A stretch of DNA of 64,000 nucleotides from Rhodanobacteraceae bacterium ZG21-1 (GTDB lineage: Bacteria > Pseudomonadota > Gammaproteobacteria > Xanthomonadales > Rhodanobacteraceae), in contig JAJEJU010000025.1 of NCBI GenBank assembly GCA_021390615.1, forward strand, positions 1,674,001 through 1,738,000, written 5' to 3'. Of this stretch, positions 44,820-53,112 are shown piece by piece (positions within the stretch are counted from its first letter, which is position 1; every line of letters starts with the position of its first letter). The position numbers and the translations under genes were made by a program. The notes below the pieces were generated by a model that searched no databases, was not told the DNA's origin, and saw only the letters and a list, made by a program, of their open reading frames with translations.

Positions 44820-46094
44820 ATGACGGCCGGTTTGTTCAGGAAAGAAGTAACGATCGCGCGCCAGCAAAGCTGGCTGGGCACGATCCGCCTGCAGGCGCCG
44901 CGGCTGGGCTGGGCCTGCTGCGGCCTCGGCTTGTCCGTGCTGGCCGCGCTGCTCGGGCTGCTGGCAGGCGGCCACTACACGCGCCACGCGCGGGCTGACG
45001 GCGTGCTGGTGCCGACCGCCGGGCTGCTTCCGCTCGCGCCGACCGGCGCCGGCGTGGTGACCCGGCTGCTGGTGCGCGAGGGCGATCCGGTGCGCGCCGG
45101 CCAGCCGCTGCTGGAGATCTCCGCCGAACAGGACAGTGCGGCGCTGGGCGCCACCCACGCCGCCATCGCGACCCAGCTGGGCTTCAAGCGCGAACGCCTG
45201 CAGGCCGACCTGGCCGAGCAGGCGCGACTGGCCGAACTGCAGCAGCAGGACTTGCGCGAACGACTGGGCCTGCTGCGTAGGCAGGTGGCGCAGATGGACC
45301 AGCAGATGGCCTTGCAGAAACAGCGCGCCGACAGCGCCGATGCGCTGTACCGGCAATGGTCCGCGCTGGGCGGCAGCGGCGTGGTGAGCCGCCTGCAGCT
45401 GCTGCAGCAGCACGACGCGGCGCTGCAGAACCAGGTGCAGTTCCGCGAGCTGAGCGGCCAGGCGCTGCAGCTGCGCCAGCAGGTCGCGCAGCTGCAGGGC
45501 GAGCTGGAGCAGTTGCCGGCCGCCGTCGCGGCCCGTCGCAACGACACCGAACGCCAGCTCGCCGACGTCGCCCAGGCCTTGTCGCAGAACGCCGCGCAGC
45601 GCGCGATGCTGCTGCGCGCGCCGGCCGACGGCGTGGTGGCCGCCTTGCTGGTGCGCGCCGGCGCGGCGGTGAGCGCGCAGCAAACCGTGCTGAACCTGCT
45701 GCCCGCCGGCAGCGAGCTGCAGGCGGAGCTGTGGGTGCCCGCGCGCGCGGTCGGCTTCATGCATGCCGGCGAGCCGGTAGTGATCCGCTACCCGGCCTAT
45801 CCCTACCAGGCCTTCGGCACTCAGCGCGGCCGCGTGCTGGACGTGTCGCGCAGCGCGCTGTCGCCGGCCGAGCTGAGCCGCCTGCTGGGCCAGCCGGTGC
45901 AAGACGCGCGCTACCGCGTGCGGGTGGCGCTGGCGCGCCAGAGCGTGCGCGCCTATGGCCGCGACGAAGCCCTGCGGCCAGGCATGACCCTGGACGCCGA
46001 CGTGCAGCTGGACCGCCGCAGCCTGCGCGAGTGGGTGCTGGCGCCGCTGGCTGCCGGCGGGCGCGGCGCGGTCGGCCAGGCGGAGCTGCGCTGA
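44820..46094 (+). CDS. HlyD/RaxA-type membrane fusion protein of a peptide exporter
   Basis: The 424-residue protein has a cytoplasmic start, one membrane helix at about 30-50 and a lipoyl-like half (GAGVVTRLLVREGDPVRAGQPLLEI). A Gln-rich coiled coil of about 130 residues follows (to AQALSQNAAQ), then the second lipoyl half (APADGVVAALLVRAGAAVSAQQTVL) and a beta-barrel. It links the C39 ABC transporter to an outer-membrane pore, which is not encoded here. Its stop overlaps the transporter ATG by one base (TGATG), so the pair is translationally coupled. Confidence 0.93.
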   Translation: MTAGLFRKEVTIARQQSWLGTIRLQAPRLGWACCGLGLSVLAALLGLLAGGHYTRHARADGVLVPTAGLLPLAPTGAGVVTRLLVREGDPVRAGQPLLEISAEQDSAALGATHAAIATQLGFKRERLQADLAEQARLAELQQQDLRERLGLLRRQVAQMDQQMALQKQRADSADALYRQWSALGGSGVVSRLQLLQQHDAALQNQVQFRELSGQALQLRQQVAQLQGELEQLPAAVAARRNDTERQLADVAQALSQNAAQRAMLLRAPADGVVAALLVRAGAAVSAQQTVLNLLPAGSELQAELWVPARAVGFMHAGEPVVIRYPAYPYQAFGTQRGRVLDVSRSALSPAELSRLLGQPVQDARYRVRVALARQSVRAYGRDEALRPGMTLDADVQLDRRSLREWVLAPLAAGGRGAVGQAELR

Positions 46095-48184
46095 TGGCCG
46101 ACGGCAACGCCTTGTCCGCCTGGGGCCCGACGCGACGGCTGCCGCTGGTGCTGCAGACCGAGGCGGCCGAATGCGCGCTGGCCTGCCTGGCGATGATCGC
46201 CGGCTATCACGGCCACCAGCTCGACCTGCCCGGCCTGCGCCGCCGCTACGGCAGTTCGCTGAAGGGCACCAGCCTGAGCCGGCTGATCGAGATCGCGCAG
46301 GCACTGGGCTTCGAGGCGCGCCCACTGCGCGCCGAGCTGGCCTACCTGGCGCAGGCGCAGCTGCCGTGCATCCTGCACTGGGACCTGGGCCACTTCGTGG
46401 TGCTGCGCCGGGTCGGCCGGCGCGGCGTGGAAATCCACGATCCCGCGCACGGCCGCTGCCGCCTGCCGCTGGCCGAGGCCAGCCGGCACTTCACCGGCAT
46501 CGTGCTGGAACTGGCGCCCGGCGCCGACTTCGCGCCGCGACGAGAGCGCCAGTCGGTCAGCCTGCGCGCGCTGAGCGGACGCATGAGCGGCGTGGCGCCG
46601 GCGCTGCTGCAGCTGCTCGGCCTGGCGCTGGCAATCGAGGCGCTGGCCCTGGCCATGCCGTTCCAGCTGCAATGGGTGATCGACCAGGTGCTGCCCGCGG
46701 CGGACACCGACCTGCTGTGGGTAATCGCCCTGGGCTTCCTGCTGGCCACCGCAGTGCAGGCCGGCCTGGCGATCGCGCGGGCCTGGCTGCTCAGCTGGCT
46801 GGGCGCCACCCTGCAGGCGCAGTGGACCATCAACCTGTTCGGCCATCTGCTGCGCCTGCCGCTGGATTTCTTCACCCGCCGGCACATGGGCGACCTGGTC
46901 TCGCGCTTCAACTCGCTGCAGCTGATCCAGGCCACCCTCACCGGCAGCTTCGCCGCCGCCGTGCTGGACGGCGCCACCGGACTGCTGGCGCTGGGCATGC
47001 TGTGCCTGTACAGCGTGCCGCTGAGCGCCGGCGTGCTCGCCGTCGGCGCGCTCTACGCGCTGCTGCGCTGGGCCGGCTACCGCGCGCTGTGGCGGGCCAA
47101 CGAGGAACAGTTGGTGCACGCCGCGCGCCAGCAGAGCGAGTTGATGGAATCGCTGCGCGGCATCCAGGCGATCAAGCTGGCCAATCGCCAGGGCGAGCGC
47201 CGCGCGCGCATCGCCAACAGCACGCTGGCCTGGGCCAGTCGCAGCATGCACAGCCAGCGCCTCACGCTGGCCTTCGCCGCGACCAGCCAGGGCCTGTTCG
47301 GCGCGCAGCGCGTCGCCCTGGTCGCGCTGGGCGGCTGGCTGGCGCTGCGCGGCCAGTTCAGCGCCGGCATGCTGATGGCCTGCATCGCCTACACCGACCA
47401 GTTCGCCGTCAAGACCGGCGCCTTGATCGACCGGCTGGTGGACTTCCGCCTGCTGCGCCTGCACGCCGAACGCATCGCCGACATTGCGCTGGCCGCGCCG
47501 GAAGCCGACGCCCAGGGCTGCTACAGCGGCAACGAGCCGGAGCCCAGCCTGGAACTGCGCGGACTGGGTTTCCGCTACGGCGACGACGAGCCATGGATCC
47601 TGCGCGGCCTGGACCTGTCCATCCGCGCCGGTGAATCGCTGGCCATCGTCGGCCCCAGCGGCTGCGGCAAGAGCACGCTGGCCAAGCTGATCCTGGGCCT
47701 GCTGGCGCCGAGCGAAGGCAGCATCGCGCTGGGCGGCGTCGACATCCGCCGCTACGGGCTGGACAACTATCGCCGCCTGCTCGGCACGGTGATGCAGGAC
47801 GACAGCCTGTTCGCCGGCAGCATCGCCGACAACATCGCCTTCTTCGACCATGGCGCCGGCCTCGAGCAGATCGTGGCGGCGGCGCGCCAGGCCAACATCC
47901 ACGACGAGATCATGGCCATGCCGATGGCCTACGAGAGCCTGGTCGGCGACATGGGCTCGGCGCTGTCGGGCGGACAGCGGCAGCGCGTGATCCTGGCCCG
48001 CGCGCTGTACCGCCGGCCGCGCATCCTGGTGCTCGACGAGGCGACCAGCCATCTCGACGTCGCCAGCGAACGCGCGATCAACCGGCACATCGCGGCGATG
48101 CAGATCACCCGCATCGTGATCGCGCACCGCGCCGAGACGATTGCCGCGGCCACCCGCGTATTCACCCTGGGCGCCGCCGCATGA
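46094..48184 (+). CDS. peptidase-containing (C39) ABC exporter
   Basis: The 696-residue protein starts with a C39 bacteriocin-processing peptidase: Cys27 in TEAAECALACLAM, His100 in DLGHFVVL and Asp116 in EIHDPAHG. A six-helix ABC membrane domain follows (about 160-440), then an ATPase with GPSGCGKST (about 516-524), LSGGQRQR and ILVLDEATSH. Such transporters cut the leader after a double-Gly-type site and export the mature peptide. The matching leader is in the next gene. It is coupled to the HlyD-like gene and sits 104 bases ahead of the precursor. Confidence 0.96.
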   Translation: MADGNALSAWGPTRRLPLVLQTEAAECALACLAMIAGYHGHQLDLPGLRRRYGSSLKGTSLSRLIEIAQALGFEARPLRAELAYLAQAQLPCILHWDLGHFVVLRRVGRRGVEIHDPAHGRCRLPLAEASRHFTGIVLELAPGADFAPRRERQSVSLRALSGRMSGVAPALLQLLGLALAIEALALAMPFQLQWVIDQVLPAADTDLLWVIALGFLLATAVQAGLAIARAWLLSWLGATLQAQWTINLFGHLLRLPLDFFTRRHMGDLVSRFNSLQLIQATLTGSFAAAVLDGATGLLALGMLCLYSVPLSAGVLAVGALYALLRWAGYRALWRANEEQLVHAARQQSELMESLRGIQAIKLANRQGERRARIANSTLAWASRSMHSQRLTLAFAATSQGLFGAQRVALVALGGWLALRGQFSAGMLMACIAYTDQFAVKTGALIDRLVDFRLLRLHAERIADIALAAPEADAQGCYSGNEPEPSLELRGLGFRYGDDEPWILRGLDLSIRAGESLAIVGPSGCGKSTLAKLILGLLAPSEGSIALGGVDIRRYGLDNYRRLLGTVMQDDSLFAGSIADNIAFFDHGAGLEQIVAAARQANIHDEIMAMPMAYESLVGDMGSALSGGQRQRVILARALYRRPRILVLDEATSHLDVASERAINRHIAAMQITRIVIAHRAETIAAATRVFTLGAAA

Positions 48185-48288
48185 GCGCGACGCGGCACGG
48201 CCTGCCCTGCCAAGGAATTTCACGCGCGCGAAGGACGCGTGGATGTCGACGCCGCAGCGACTTTTCTGCGGCTTACGAGGGTCATCAC

Positions 48289-48462
48289 ATGGAAAACCAG
48301 CACCAACGCGTACTCGCCCATCAGCTGGCGCGCGTCCTCACCGCCGCGGAGTACGACGCCGTGACCGGCGCCGGCACGCCGACCAGCACCACCATCACCA
48401 GCGGCGGCAACGTCTGCCACGACTCGGACGACAGCGACGGCACCGTCTCCAAGTGCAAGTGA
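48289..48462 (+). CDS. graspetide precursor peptide with double-glycine-type leader
   Basis: The 57-residue peptide begins MENQHQRVLAHQLARVL. Its segment LTAAEYDAVTGA fits a double-glycine leader exactly: Leu at -12, Glu at -8, Val at -4 and Gly-Ala at -2/-1, so the C39 peptidase should cut after residue 28. The predicted core of 29 residues (GTPTSTTITSGG..., ending VSKCK) has seven Thr and five Ser for ester donors, four acidic Asp in HDSDDSDG, and two Cys. That composition fits Thr/Ser-to-Asp omega-ester formation by the ATP-grasp ligase 62 bases downstream. ACGAGGG gives the ribosome site. An in-frame ATG at 48181, overlapping the exporter stop, is less likely the start. Confidence 0.82.
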   Translation: MENQHQRVLAHQLARVLTAAEYDAVTGAGTPTSTTITSGGNVCHDSDDSDGTVSKCK

Positions 48463-48524
48463 ACTGAGCCGCCATCGGACGCACGCGGCCGGCCGCGTGC
48501 GTCCTCTGCGACCACGGAGGTCCC

Positions 48525-49601
48525 TTGCGATTCCTGATCATCAGCTTCGCCGACGACCCGCACGCGCACGTGGTGGCCGCGGCCCTGCACGAACTCGGCC
48601 ACGGCATCGTGCTGTGGGACGCGCCGAGCGCGTCCTCGGCGCTCGCCGCCAGCCTCCGGCTGGACCGGGCGCAGGCGGACTGGGACATCGGCGGACGCCG
48701 CTACGACAGCCGCGACTTCGCCGCGATCTGGCTGCGGCGACGGCGCCCGGTGCCGCCGCCGGATGGCCTGCACGAGGACGACTACCGCTTCGCCTGCGGC
48801 GAGGCCGAGCGCTTCTACGCCAACCTGTGGAGCATCGCGTCGCCGCACACGCGCTGGCTGCACGAACCGCAGCTCGCCTCCGCGGCGGAGAACAAGCCGC
48901 TGCAGCTGGCGATCGCGCGCCGCATCGGCCTGGCCATTCCGCCGACCCTGATCAGCAACGACCGCCAGCGCATCATGGACTTCATCGAGCATGCGCACGG
49001 CGAAGGCCAGCAGGTGATCTACAAGACCTTCAGGCCGGTGGGCTGGCACGAGCAGACCCAGGTGCGGCTAAAGCACACCACGCCGGTCAGCGCCGCGGAC
49101 ATCCGCGACAACCCGTTCGTGGAAGCCGTACCCGGCATCTATCAGCATCGCGTGGCCAAGCAGTTCGAGGTGCGCTCGACTTTCTTCGGCACGCGCGAGA
49201 TCAGCGTCGCGATCGACTCGCAGCGACACCCGCAGGGCCGCGAGGACTGGCGCAGCGCCTTGCGGCTGGACGGCTATCTCGGCACCACCTCGCTGCCCGG
49301 GCCGATCTACGAGAAATGCCTGCGCCTGATGGCCGCGATGCAGCTGGAGACGGCCTGCTTCGACTTCATCGTCGACGCGCACGGCGACTACCACTTCCTC
49401 GAATTGAACCAGCAGGGCCAGTTTCTGTGGATCGAAGAGATCTGCCCCGAGACGGCCTTGCTGGACGCCTTCGTCGCCTTCTTCACCGGTCGCGAGCACG
49501 GCCGCCGGCACGAGCCGTTCGCGCTGTCGGCGATCGCCAACAGCGCAGCCTGCGCCGAGATCGCCCAGGCCTTTCGCAAGGAGCGCTTCGTCCATGTCTG
49601 A
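48525..49601 (+). CDS. ATP-grasp peptide ligase (graspetide/microviridin-type maturase)
   Basis: The 358-residue cytoplasmic enzyme resembles MvdC/MvdD-type ATP-grasp ligases that form omega-ester or omega-amide rings in RiPPs. Marks include IWLRRRRPV near residue 68, NKPLQLAIARRIGLAIPPTLISND, the ATP-binding QVIYKTFRPVGW, HRVAKQFEVRSTFFG, and the metal/ATP-ligand block CFDFIVDAHGDYHFLELNQQGQFLWIEEI near the C-terminus. The start is TTG at 48525, 4 bases after GGAGG. It is the only ligase in the locus, so one enzyme may make all rings. It overlaps the next gene by 8 bases. Confidence 0.9.
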   Translation: MRFLIISFADDPHAHVVAAALHELGHGIVLWDAPSASSALAASLRLDRAQADWDIGGRRYDSRDFAAIWLRRRRPVPPPDGLHEDDYRFACGEAERFYANLWSIASPHTRWLHEPQLASAAENKPLQLAIARRIGLAIPPTLISNDRQRIMDFIEHAHGEGQQVIYKTFRPVGWHEQTQVRLKHTTPVSAADIRDNPFVEAVPGIYQHRVAKQFEVRSTFFGTREISVAIDSQRHPQGREDWRSALRLDGYLGTTSLPGPIYEKCLRLMAAMQLETACFDFIVDAHGDYHFLELNQQGQFLWIEEICPETALLDAFVAFFTGREHGRRHEPFALSAIANSAACAEIAQAFRKERFVHV

Positions 49602-50766
49602 TGTCGATGCCCGGAAACTCGCCGATTGGCACGCCGCGATCGTCCGCTGGGGCCGCCGCGGCGTGCTGCTGATCGGCGCCACCTTGCTGGCGATGCCCTG
49701 CCTGCCCGCGCGCTGTCGCGCCGCCGACGCACCGGCCGCCTCCGCCGAGGTGTTGGCGTCCGCCCAGGTCCATCTGCAGGCCATGGCCAGACAGGGCGAG
49801 GCGCCGCTCGATGCCGCGCAGATCGCCGAGGCCAGGCAATGGCTGCGCCGCGGCCGCGTGCTCGAAGCCGCGCGGCTGGCGCCCGCGACCATCGAGGCGC
49901 TCGGCAAGCTGGCCCTGCGCGGCAGCGCCGACCTGGATTTCCAGGACGATTGCCTGGACGGCTGGAACAGCCTGTGGACGCGCATCGGCACCGAGGTGGA
50001 CCCGCTGGGCTATGCCTACCTGATGGATCGCATCGCACGGTCGCACGGACAGCGCCTGCGCTACGGCACCCTGCCGCCCGCGGGCAGCGCGAGCGAGACG
50101 GATGCCGCGCGCGAAGAGCTGCGCTTCGCCTCGCACCGGAACATGCTGGGCCTGCCGGCGATCGACAGCGCTGAGCTGCAGCGGCGCATCGCCGCCGACG
50201 GCATGCCTGCACTGGCCTTGGCGCATCCGGTCTATCCCAGGCTGCCGCGCCTGCGCGAGCGGCTGCTGCGGCTGGTGCAGGCGGACCAGGCCGCGCGCGT
50301 CGAACCCGAGCATGCGATGAGCCAGGCCGAGCAGGCCGCCTGGCAAGCGCGGCTGCTCGCCGTCGACGCCAAGAACCTGCCGGCGATCCAGGCCATTCAC
50401 GCGCGCTACGGTTTTCCGACCACGGCGATGGTGGGACGCGCCGGCACGCAGGCCGCTTTCCTGCTGATCCAGCACGCGATCAAGGCGCCCGCGCTGATGC
50501 GGCGAGCCGCGCACGAGGCCGAGACCCTGGCCGCACGCGGCGAGCTGCCCTACATCGACTACGCCCTGCTGGCCGACCGCGTGGCCTGCCTGATCGAGCA
50601 TAAGCCGCAGCCCTACGGCACCCAGGGCAATCGCGTGCGCAGCAACTACTGGTACTGCCCGATCGCCGCGCCGGCGCAGCTCAATCAGCGACGCGCCAAA
50701 CTGTTCCTGCCGCCGCTGGATCACGAGGACATCTACGGCCCCGACGCGCAGCCCGCCGGCAGCTAG
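49594..50766 (+). CDS. exported DUF6624-like protein, apparently a tandem duplicate
   Basis: The 390-residue protein has a signal or anchor segment (about 20-42). Its C-terminal half carries the DUF6624 pattern: IQAIHARYGFPTTAMVGRAGTQAAFLLIQHA, then IDYALLADRVACLIEHKPQPYGTQGN. The N-terminal half repeats the end of that pattern in weaker form (GYAYLMDRIARSHGQRLRYGTLPP), so it looks like a decayed duplicate. DUF6624 has no known activity. The 8-base overlap with the ATP-grasp gene argues for a role with the peptide: immunity, ring formation outside the cell, or proteolysis are all possible. Confidence 0.8.
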   Translation: MSDVDARKLADWHAAIVRWGRRGVLLIGATLLAMPCLPARCRAADAPAASAEVLASAQVHLQAMARQGEAPLDAAQIAEARQWLRRGRVLEAARLAPATIEALGKLALRGSADLDFQDDCLDGWNSLWTRIGTEVDPLGYAYLMDRIARSHGQRLRYGTLPPAGSASETDAAREELRFASHRNMLGLPAIDSAELQRRIAADGMPALALAHPVYPRLPRLRERLLRLVQADQAARVEPEHAMSQAEQAAWQARLLAVDAKNLPAIQAIHARYGFPTTAMVGRAGTQAAFLLIQHAIKAPALMRRAAHEAETLAARGELPYIDYALLADRVACLIEHKPQPYGTQGNRVRSNYWYCPIAAPAQLNQRRAKLFLPPLDHEDIYGPDAQPAGS

Positions 50767-50841
50767 CGGCGCCGGTGCGGGCTTCAACTACAGCGCTCGC
50801 CACGCAGGAGCGCGCACAAAATAACGACGCCGATCGCAATC

Positions 50842-50869
50842 TTGGCGTACGCCGGGGTGCTCATATACT
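50842..50869 (+). promoter_or_regulatory. predicted promoter of the A-B module cluster
   Basis: TTGGCG at 50842-50847 is spaced 16 bases from TATACT (50864-50869), giving four and five matches to the -35 and -10 consensus. It lies 132 bases before the first A gene and after the end of the graspetide operon. Confidence 0.55.
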
Positions 50870-51001
50870 CTTCCAGACCTAAAGCGCCGGCGCACCGGCG
50901 GCTGGCCGGCGACACGGGCGACTGGCAGCGGATCGCTTCAGCGGCGATGACGGAAGCTCACCGCTCTGTTGCGACATTTCTCGCTAAGGGGGGAACACGG
51001 C

Positions 51002-51409
51002 ATGGGCATGTTCGATTGGATCGAGTTCGACGGCGGCAAGGCACGCTTTGCCGGCGGCGTTCGTGGCTGGGACGAACTGGGCCACGAAACCTTCGAGGTC
51101 GAGCTGGACGGCAAGCAGTACTACGGCGAAGTGGCCAAGGCCTTCGCGCCGAACGAGCACGACTACGACCTGGACATTCTCTCTTTCGGCTACACCGTCC
51201 ACGAGGACGTGGGCCTGCCGGCACCCGAGGCGCGCCAGCTGTTCTCGCCGGCCCAGGCCGCGCAGGTCGAGCGGCTGGTGCAGGCGCTGGCGGCTGAAGT
51301 GGCCACCTGGGAGGAGCCGCCCTTCATCCTGCGCCAGACCGAGAGCTCGCGCTTCCTGGGCGCAGTCCATTTCCGCGACGGCTGGATTCGCACGCGCGAA
51401 GCGGCCTGA
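51002..51409 (+). CDS. 'MFDW' small protein, module 1 (A1), possible immunity or partner protein
   Basis: The 135-residue soluble protein has no signal peptide. It starts MGMFDWIEFDGGKARFAGG, has a beta-rich N-half with RGWDELGHETFEVEL, and ends with a helix and FLGAVHFRDGWIRTREAA. The same protein type recurs at 54262 (closely) and 52670 (weakly), always just ahead of a B gene. I do not recognise the family. Cytoplasmic location and strict pairing with B fit an immunity protein or a loading partner. AGGGGGGAAC precedes the ATG. Confidence 0.8.
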   Translation: MGMFDWIEFDGGKARFAGGVRGWDELGHETFEVELDGKQYYGEVAKAFAPNEHDYDLDILSFGYTVHEDVGLPAPEARQLFSPAQAAQVERLVQALAAEVATWEEPPFILRQTESSRFLGAVHFRDGWIRTREAA

Positions 51410-51462
51410 CAATCGGCTTGCCGGCAGCCGGCTGGGCTGCCTGCTCATAGGGGGCATCACGC

Positions 51463-52596
51463 ATGGCAAGGTTTCTCCGTTACGGGCAAGAAGCGGTCGG
51501 CCACATCGCAGCCGCCAGATCGCTGGGCGAAATCCATAGCATTGTCAGCCGCTTTCCCGCTCAGGCGCCGAGCAGCGGCGCGGTGCTCTACAGCGGCCTG
51601 ATCGGTCCGAGCAGCAGCACGTTGAGGGCGGAACCCCTGGCCGTGGAATTCGCCAGGCAGAGCAACGTCAGCATCATCAACAACACGCCGCGCGCTGCCT
51701 TCCTGTCGCGGCCCGATGTCGTGGACCAGATCAAGTCCACGGTCACGACCCTCAAGGTAAACGAGGGCCATACGACGGAAGAGGCTCATTCCATAGCCGT
51801 GGACTTTCTTTACGGCAACAGCAAGCAGCCTTCGCACAGCCCGACCTCGGTCGAGGGATGCCTGTGGGGCACGGCCTCGAAGGAGTTCGCCGAATCCTTG
51901 CACGGCCCGGTGCATGTGATGGGCACGTCGGCCAGTCCCGATCGGGTGCTCGGCAGGGTCGAAATTCCCGCGGCGCTGAATAATCAGAGAATCGATATGT
52001 TGGGCGGCCAGTCGATTCCCGGGCTGCGCGAGATCTTCCAGAGGGAGGGCGTCGCTCCGATCCTGCCGCTGGTGCAGAAGCCCTGCATCGAGGCGGTGCA
52101 GAAGGGTCTCTTCGAGGGGCCGGGCGGCCAGGGCCTGGTGCTTCCCAAGAGTTTCTACGCCTCGTTCGGATTGAACAGCGACCAGTTCTCCATCGTCATC
52201 CCGCCCATTGCCGGCCTCAGGCCGATCAATCCCTTCCAGCCGCCCGGCGTCACGCAGTCGTCGCCGGCGACGCCGGAACCGGGCAAGACCACCCCCGACC
52301 CGAGCAAGAGCACACCGGAGCCGGGCAAGACCACCAGCACCAGCGATATGTCGAAGCAGGTCGCGGGCCTGCTGGCGGCCTACCAAAGCGGTGACATCCA
52401 GGCGGCGCAGAAAACCATGCAACGGCTCGCCGACAGCGACAGCTCCCACCACATGCAGGCCCAGGCCAGCACCACCGTGACCCAGGCCACATCGCAAGCC
52501 TCCGTGTCCAAGCCCCAGCCCACGACGACGCAGCCCAGCACGCAGCAGCAGGCCGATCCGTCGACAAGCCAGGGCACCGGCACCCCGCGTCGCTGA
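51463..52596 (+). CDS. ADP-ribosyl-cyclase-like putative toxin, module 1 (B1)
   Basis: The 377-residue protein has two parts. Residues 1-245 hold motifs shared with B2 and B3: VLYSG (41-45), NNTPRA (73-78), CLWGTASKEFAES with W135, and VLGRVEIPAAL with E167. Their order and spacing resemble ADP-ribosyl cyclase/CD38 proteins, where a TLEDT motif, a Trp in an 'FW...S..FAE' helix and a catalytic Glu in 'FG.VEV' form the NAD site. The rest is a low-complexity tail with three heptads (PEPGKTT, PDPSKST, PEPGKTT at 271-291), a short helix ending SDSSHHMQAQA, and a Gln/Ser/Thr/Pro-rich end. No signal peptide. It follows A1 by 53 bases. Confidence 0.72.
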   Translation: MARFLRYGQEAVGHIAAARSLGEIHSIVSRFPAQAPSSGAVLYSGLIGPSSSTLRAEPLAVEFARQSNVSIINNTPRAAFLSRPDVVDQIKSTVTTLKVNEGHTTEEAHSIAVDFLYGNSKQPSHSPTSVEGCLWGTASKEFAESLHGPVHVMGTSASPDRVLGRVEIPAALNNQRIDMLGGQSIPGLREIFQREGVAPILPLVQKPCIEAVQKGLFEGPGGQGLVLPKSFYASFGLNSDQFSIVIPPIAGLRPINPFQPPGVTQSSPATPEPGKTTPDPSKSTPEPGKTTSTSDMSKQVAGLLAAYQSGDIQAAQKTMQRLADSDSSHHMQAQASTTVTQATSQASVSKPQPTTTQPSTQQQADPSTSQGTGTPRR

Positions 52597-52669
52597 AACG
52601 CCATGCGGGGCGCTGCACGCGCTTCCGCATGACGGCCGCGGCGTCGATCACGCAGGAGTCCGCAGAAGC

Positions 52670-53056
52670 ATGAACATGTTCGACCGGACCAGACCAAAGC
52701 GCGACAGCACGGCATGCTCCGGCACCGCAGGCGGTCGGCGCACGCGCAGCGGCGCGATCTCCGGCATCGCACCCGGCGGCAGCGACTGCGAGATCATCCG
52801 GCGCGCCGCCCTTCGCCGCCGCGACGACGATGCGGCCGTGCCCGGCTTGGGCCGTGCCGTGCAAGCGCATGCCGGCAGCGCGAGCGCCGAAGCGCGCGCA
52901 GACTTCCTGCCGGCCGGCATGAGCCGGGCAGCGCGTGCGATTGCCGCCAACGCGCCGGGCATGGCGCGCTTCGTGCCGCATCGAAGCGAGCCGTCGCCTG
53001 GCCTCGGCATCTTCTCTTTTCGCGCCGGCTGGACTTGCCGGCGCCAGCCATTCTGA
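52670..53056 (+). CDS. divergent or decaying 'MFDW' small protein, module 2 (A2)
   Basis: The 128-residue frame sits exactly where an A gene is expected, between B1 and B2. Its ends match A1 and A3: MNMFD at the start, and near the end FLPAGMSRAARAI followed by LGIFSFRAGW, which aligns with FSPAQAAQVERLV and LGAVHFRDGW of A1. The middle is Arg/Ala-rich and does not align. It may be a degenerate copy or a strongly diverged member. GGAG lies 10 bases before the ATG, and B2 starts 56 bases after the stop. Confidence 0.45.
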   Translation: MNMFDRTRPKRDSTACSGTAGGRRTRSGAISGIAPGGSDCEIIRRAALRRRDDDAAVPGLGRAVQAHAGSASAEARADFLPAGMSRAARAIAANAPGMARFVPHRSEPSPGLGIFSFRAGWTCRRQPF

Positions 53057-53112
53057 CTTTATCCATGTGCCGGGCGGCGAGGAGCGCCGTGCGGCCCTAG
53101 GGGGAATCTCTC

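Noticed and set aside
45953-48223. 756-codon leftward frame opposite the C39 ABC exporter
   Set aside because: Shadow of the exporter gene; Gln/His/Gly-rich and lacking any motif.
48181-48288. Upstream in-frame start giving a 93-residue precursor peptide
   Set aside because: The extra 36 residues are Arg-rich and unlike a leader. ATG 48289 has its own GAGGG site and gives a normal leader length.
52180-52596. Full XVIPCD type IV secretion domain at the B1 C-terminus
   Set aside because: The Gln/Pro-rich tail is suggestive, but the conserved internal motifs of XVIPCD could not be recognised. Kept only as a hypothesis.
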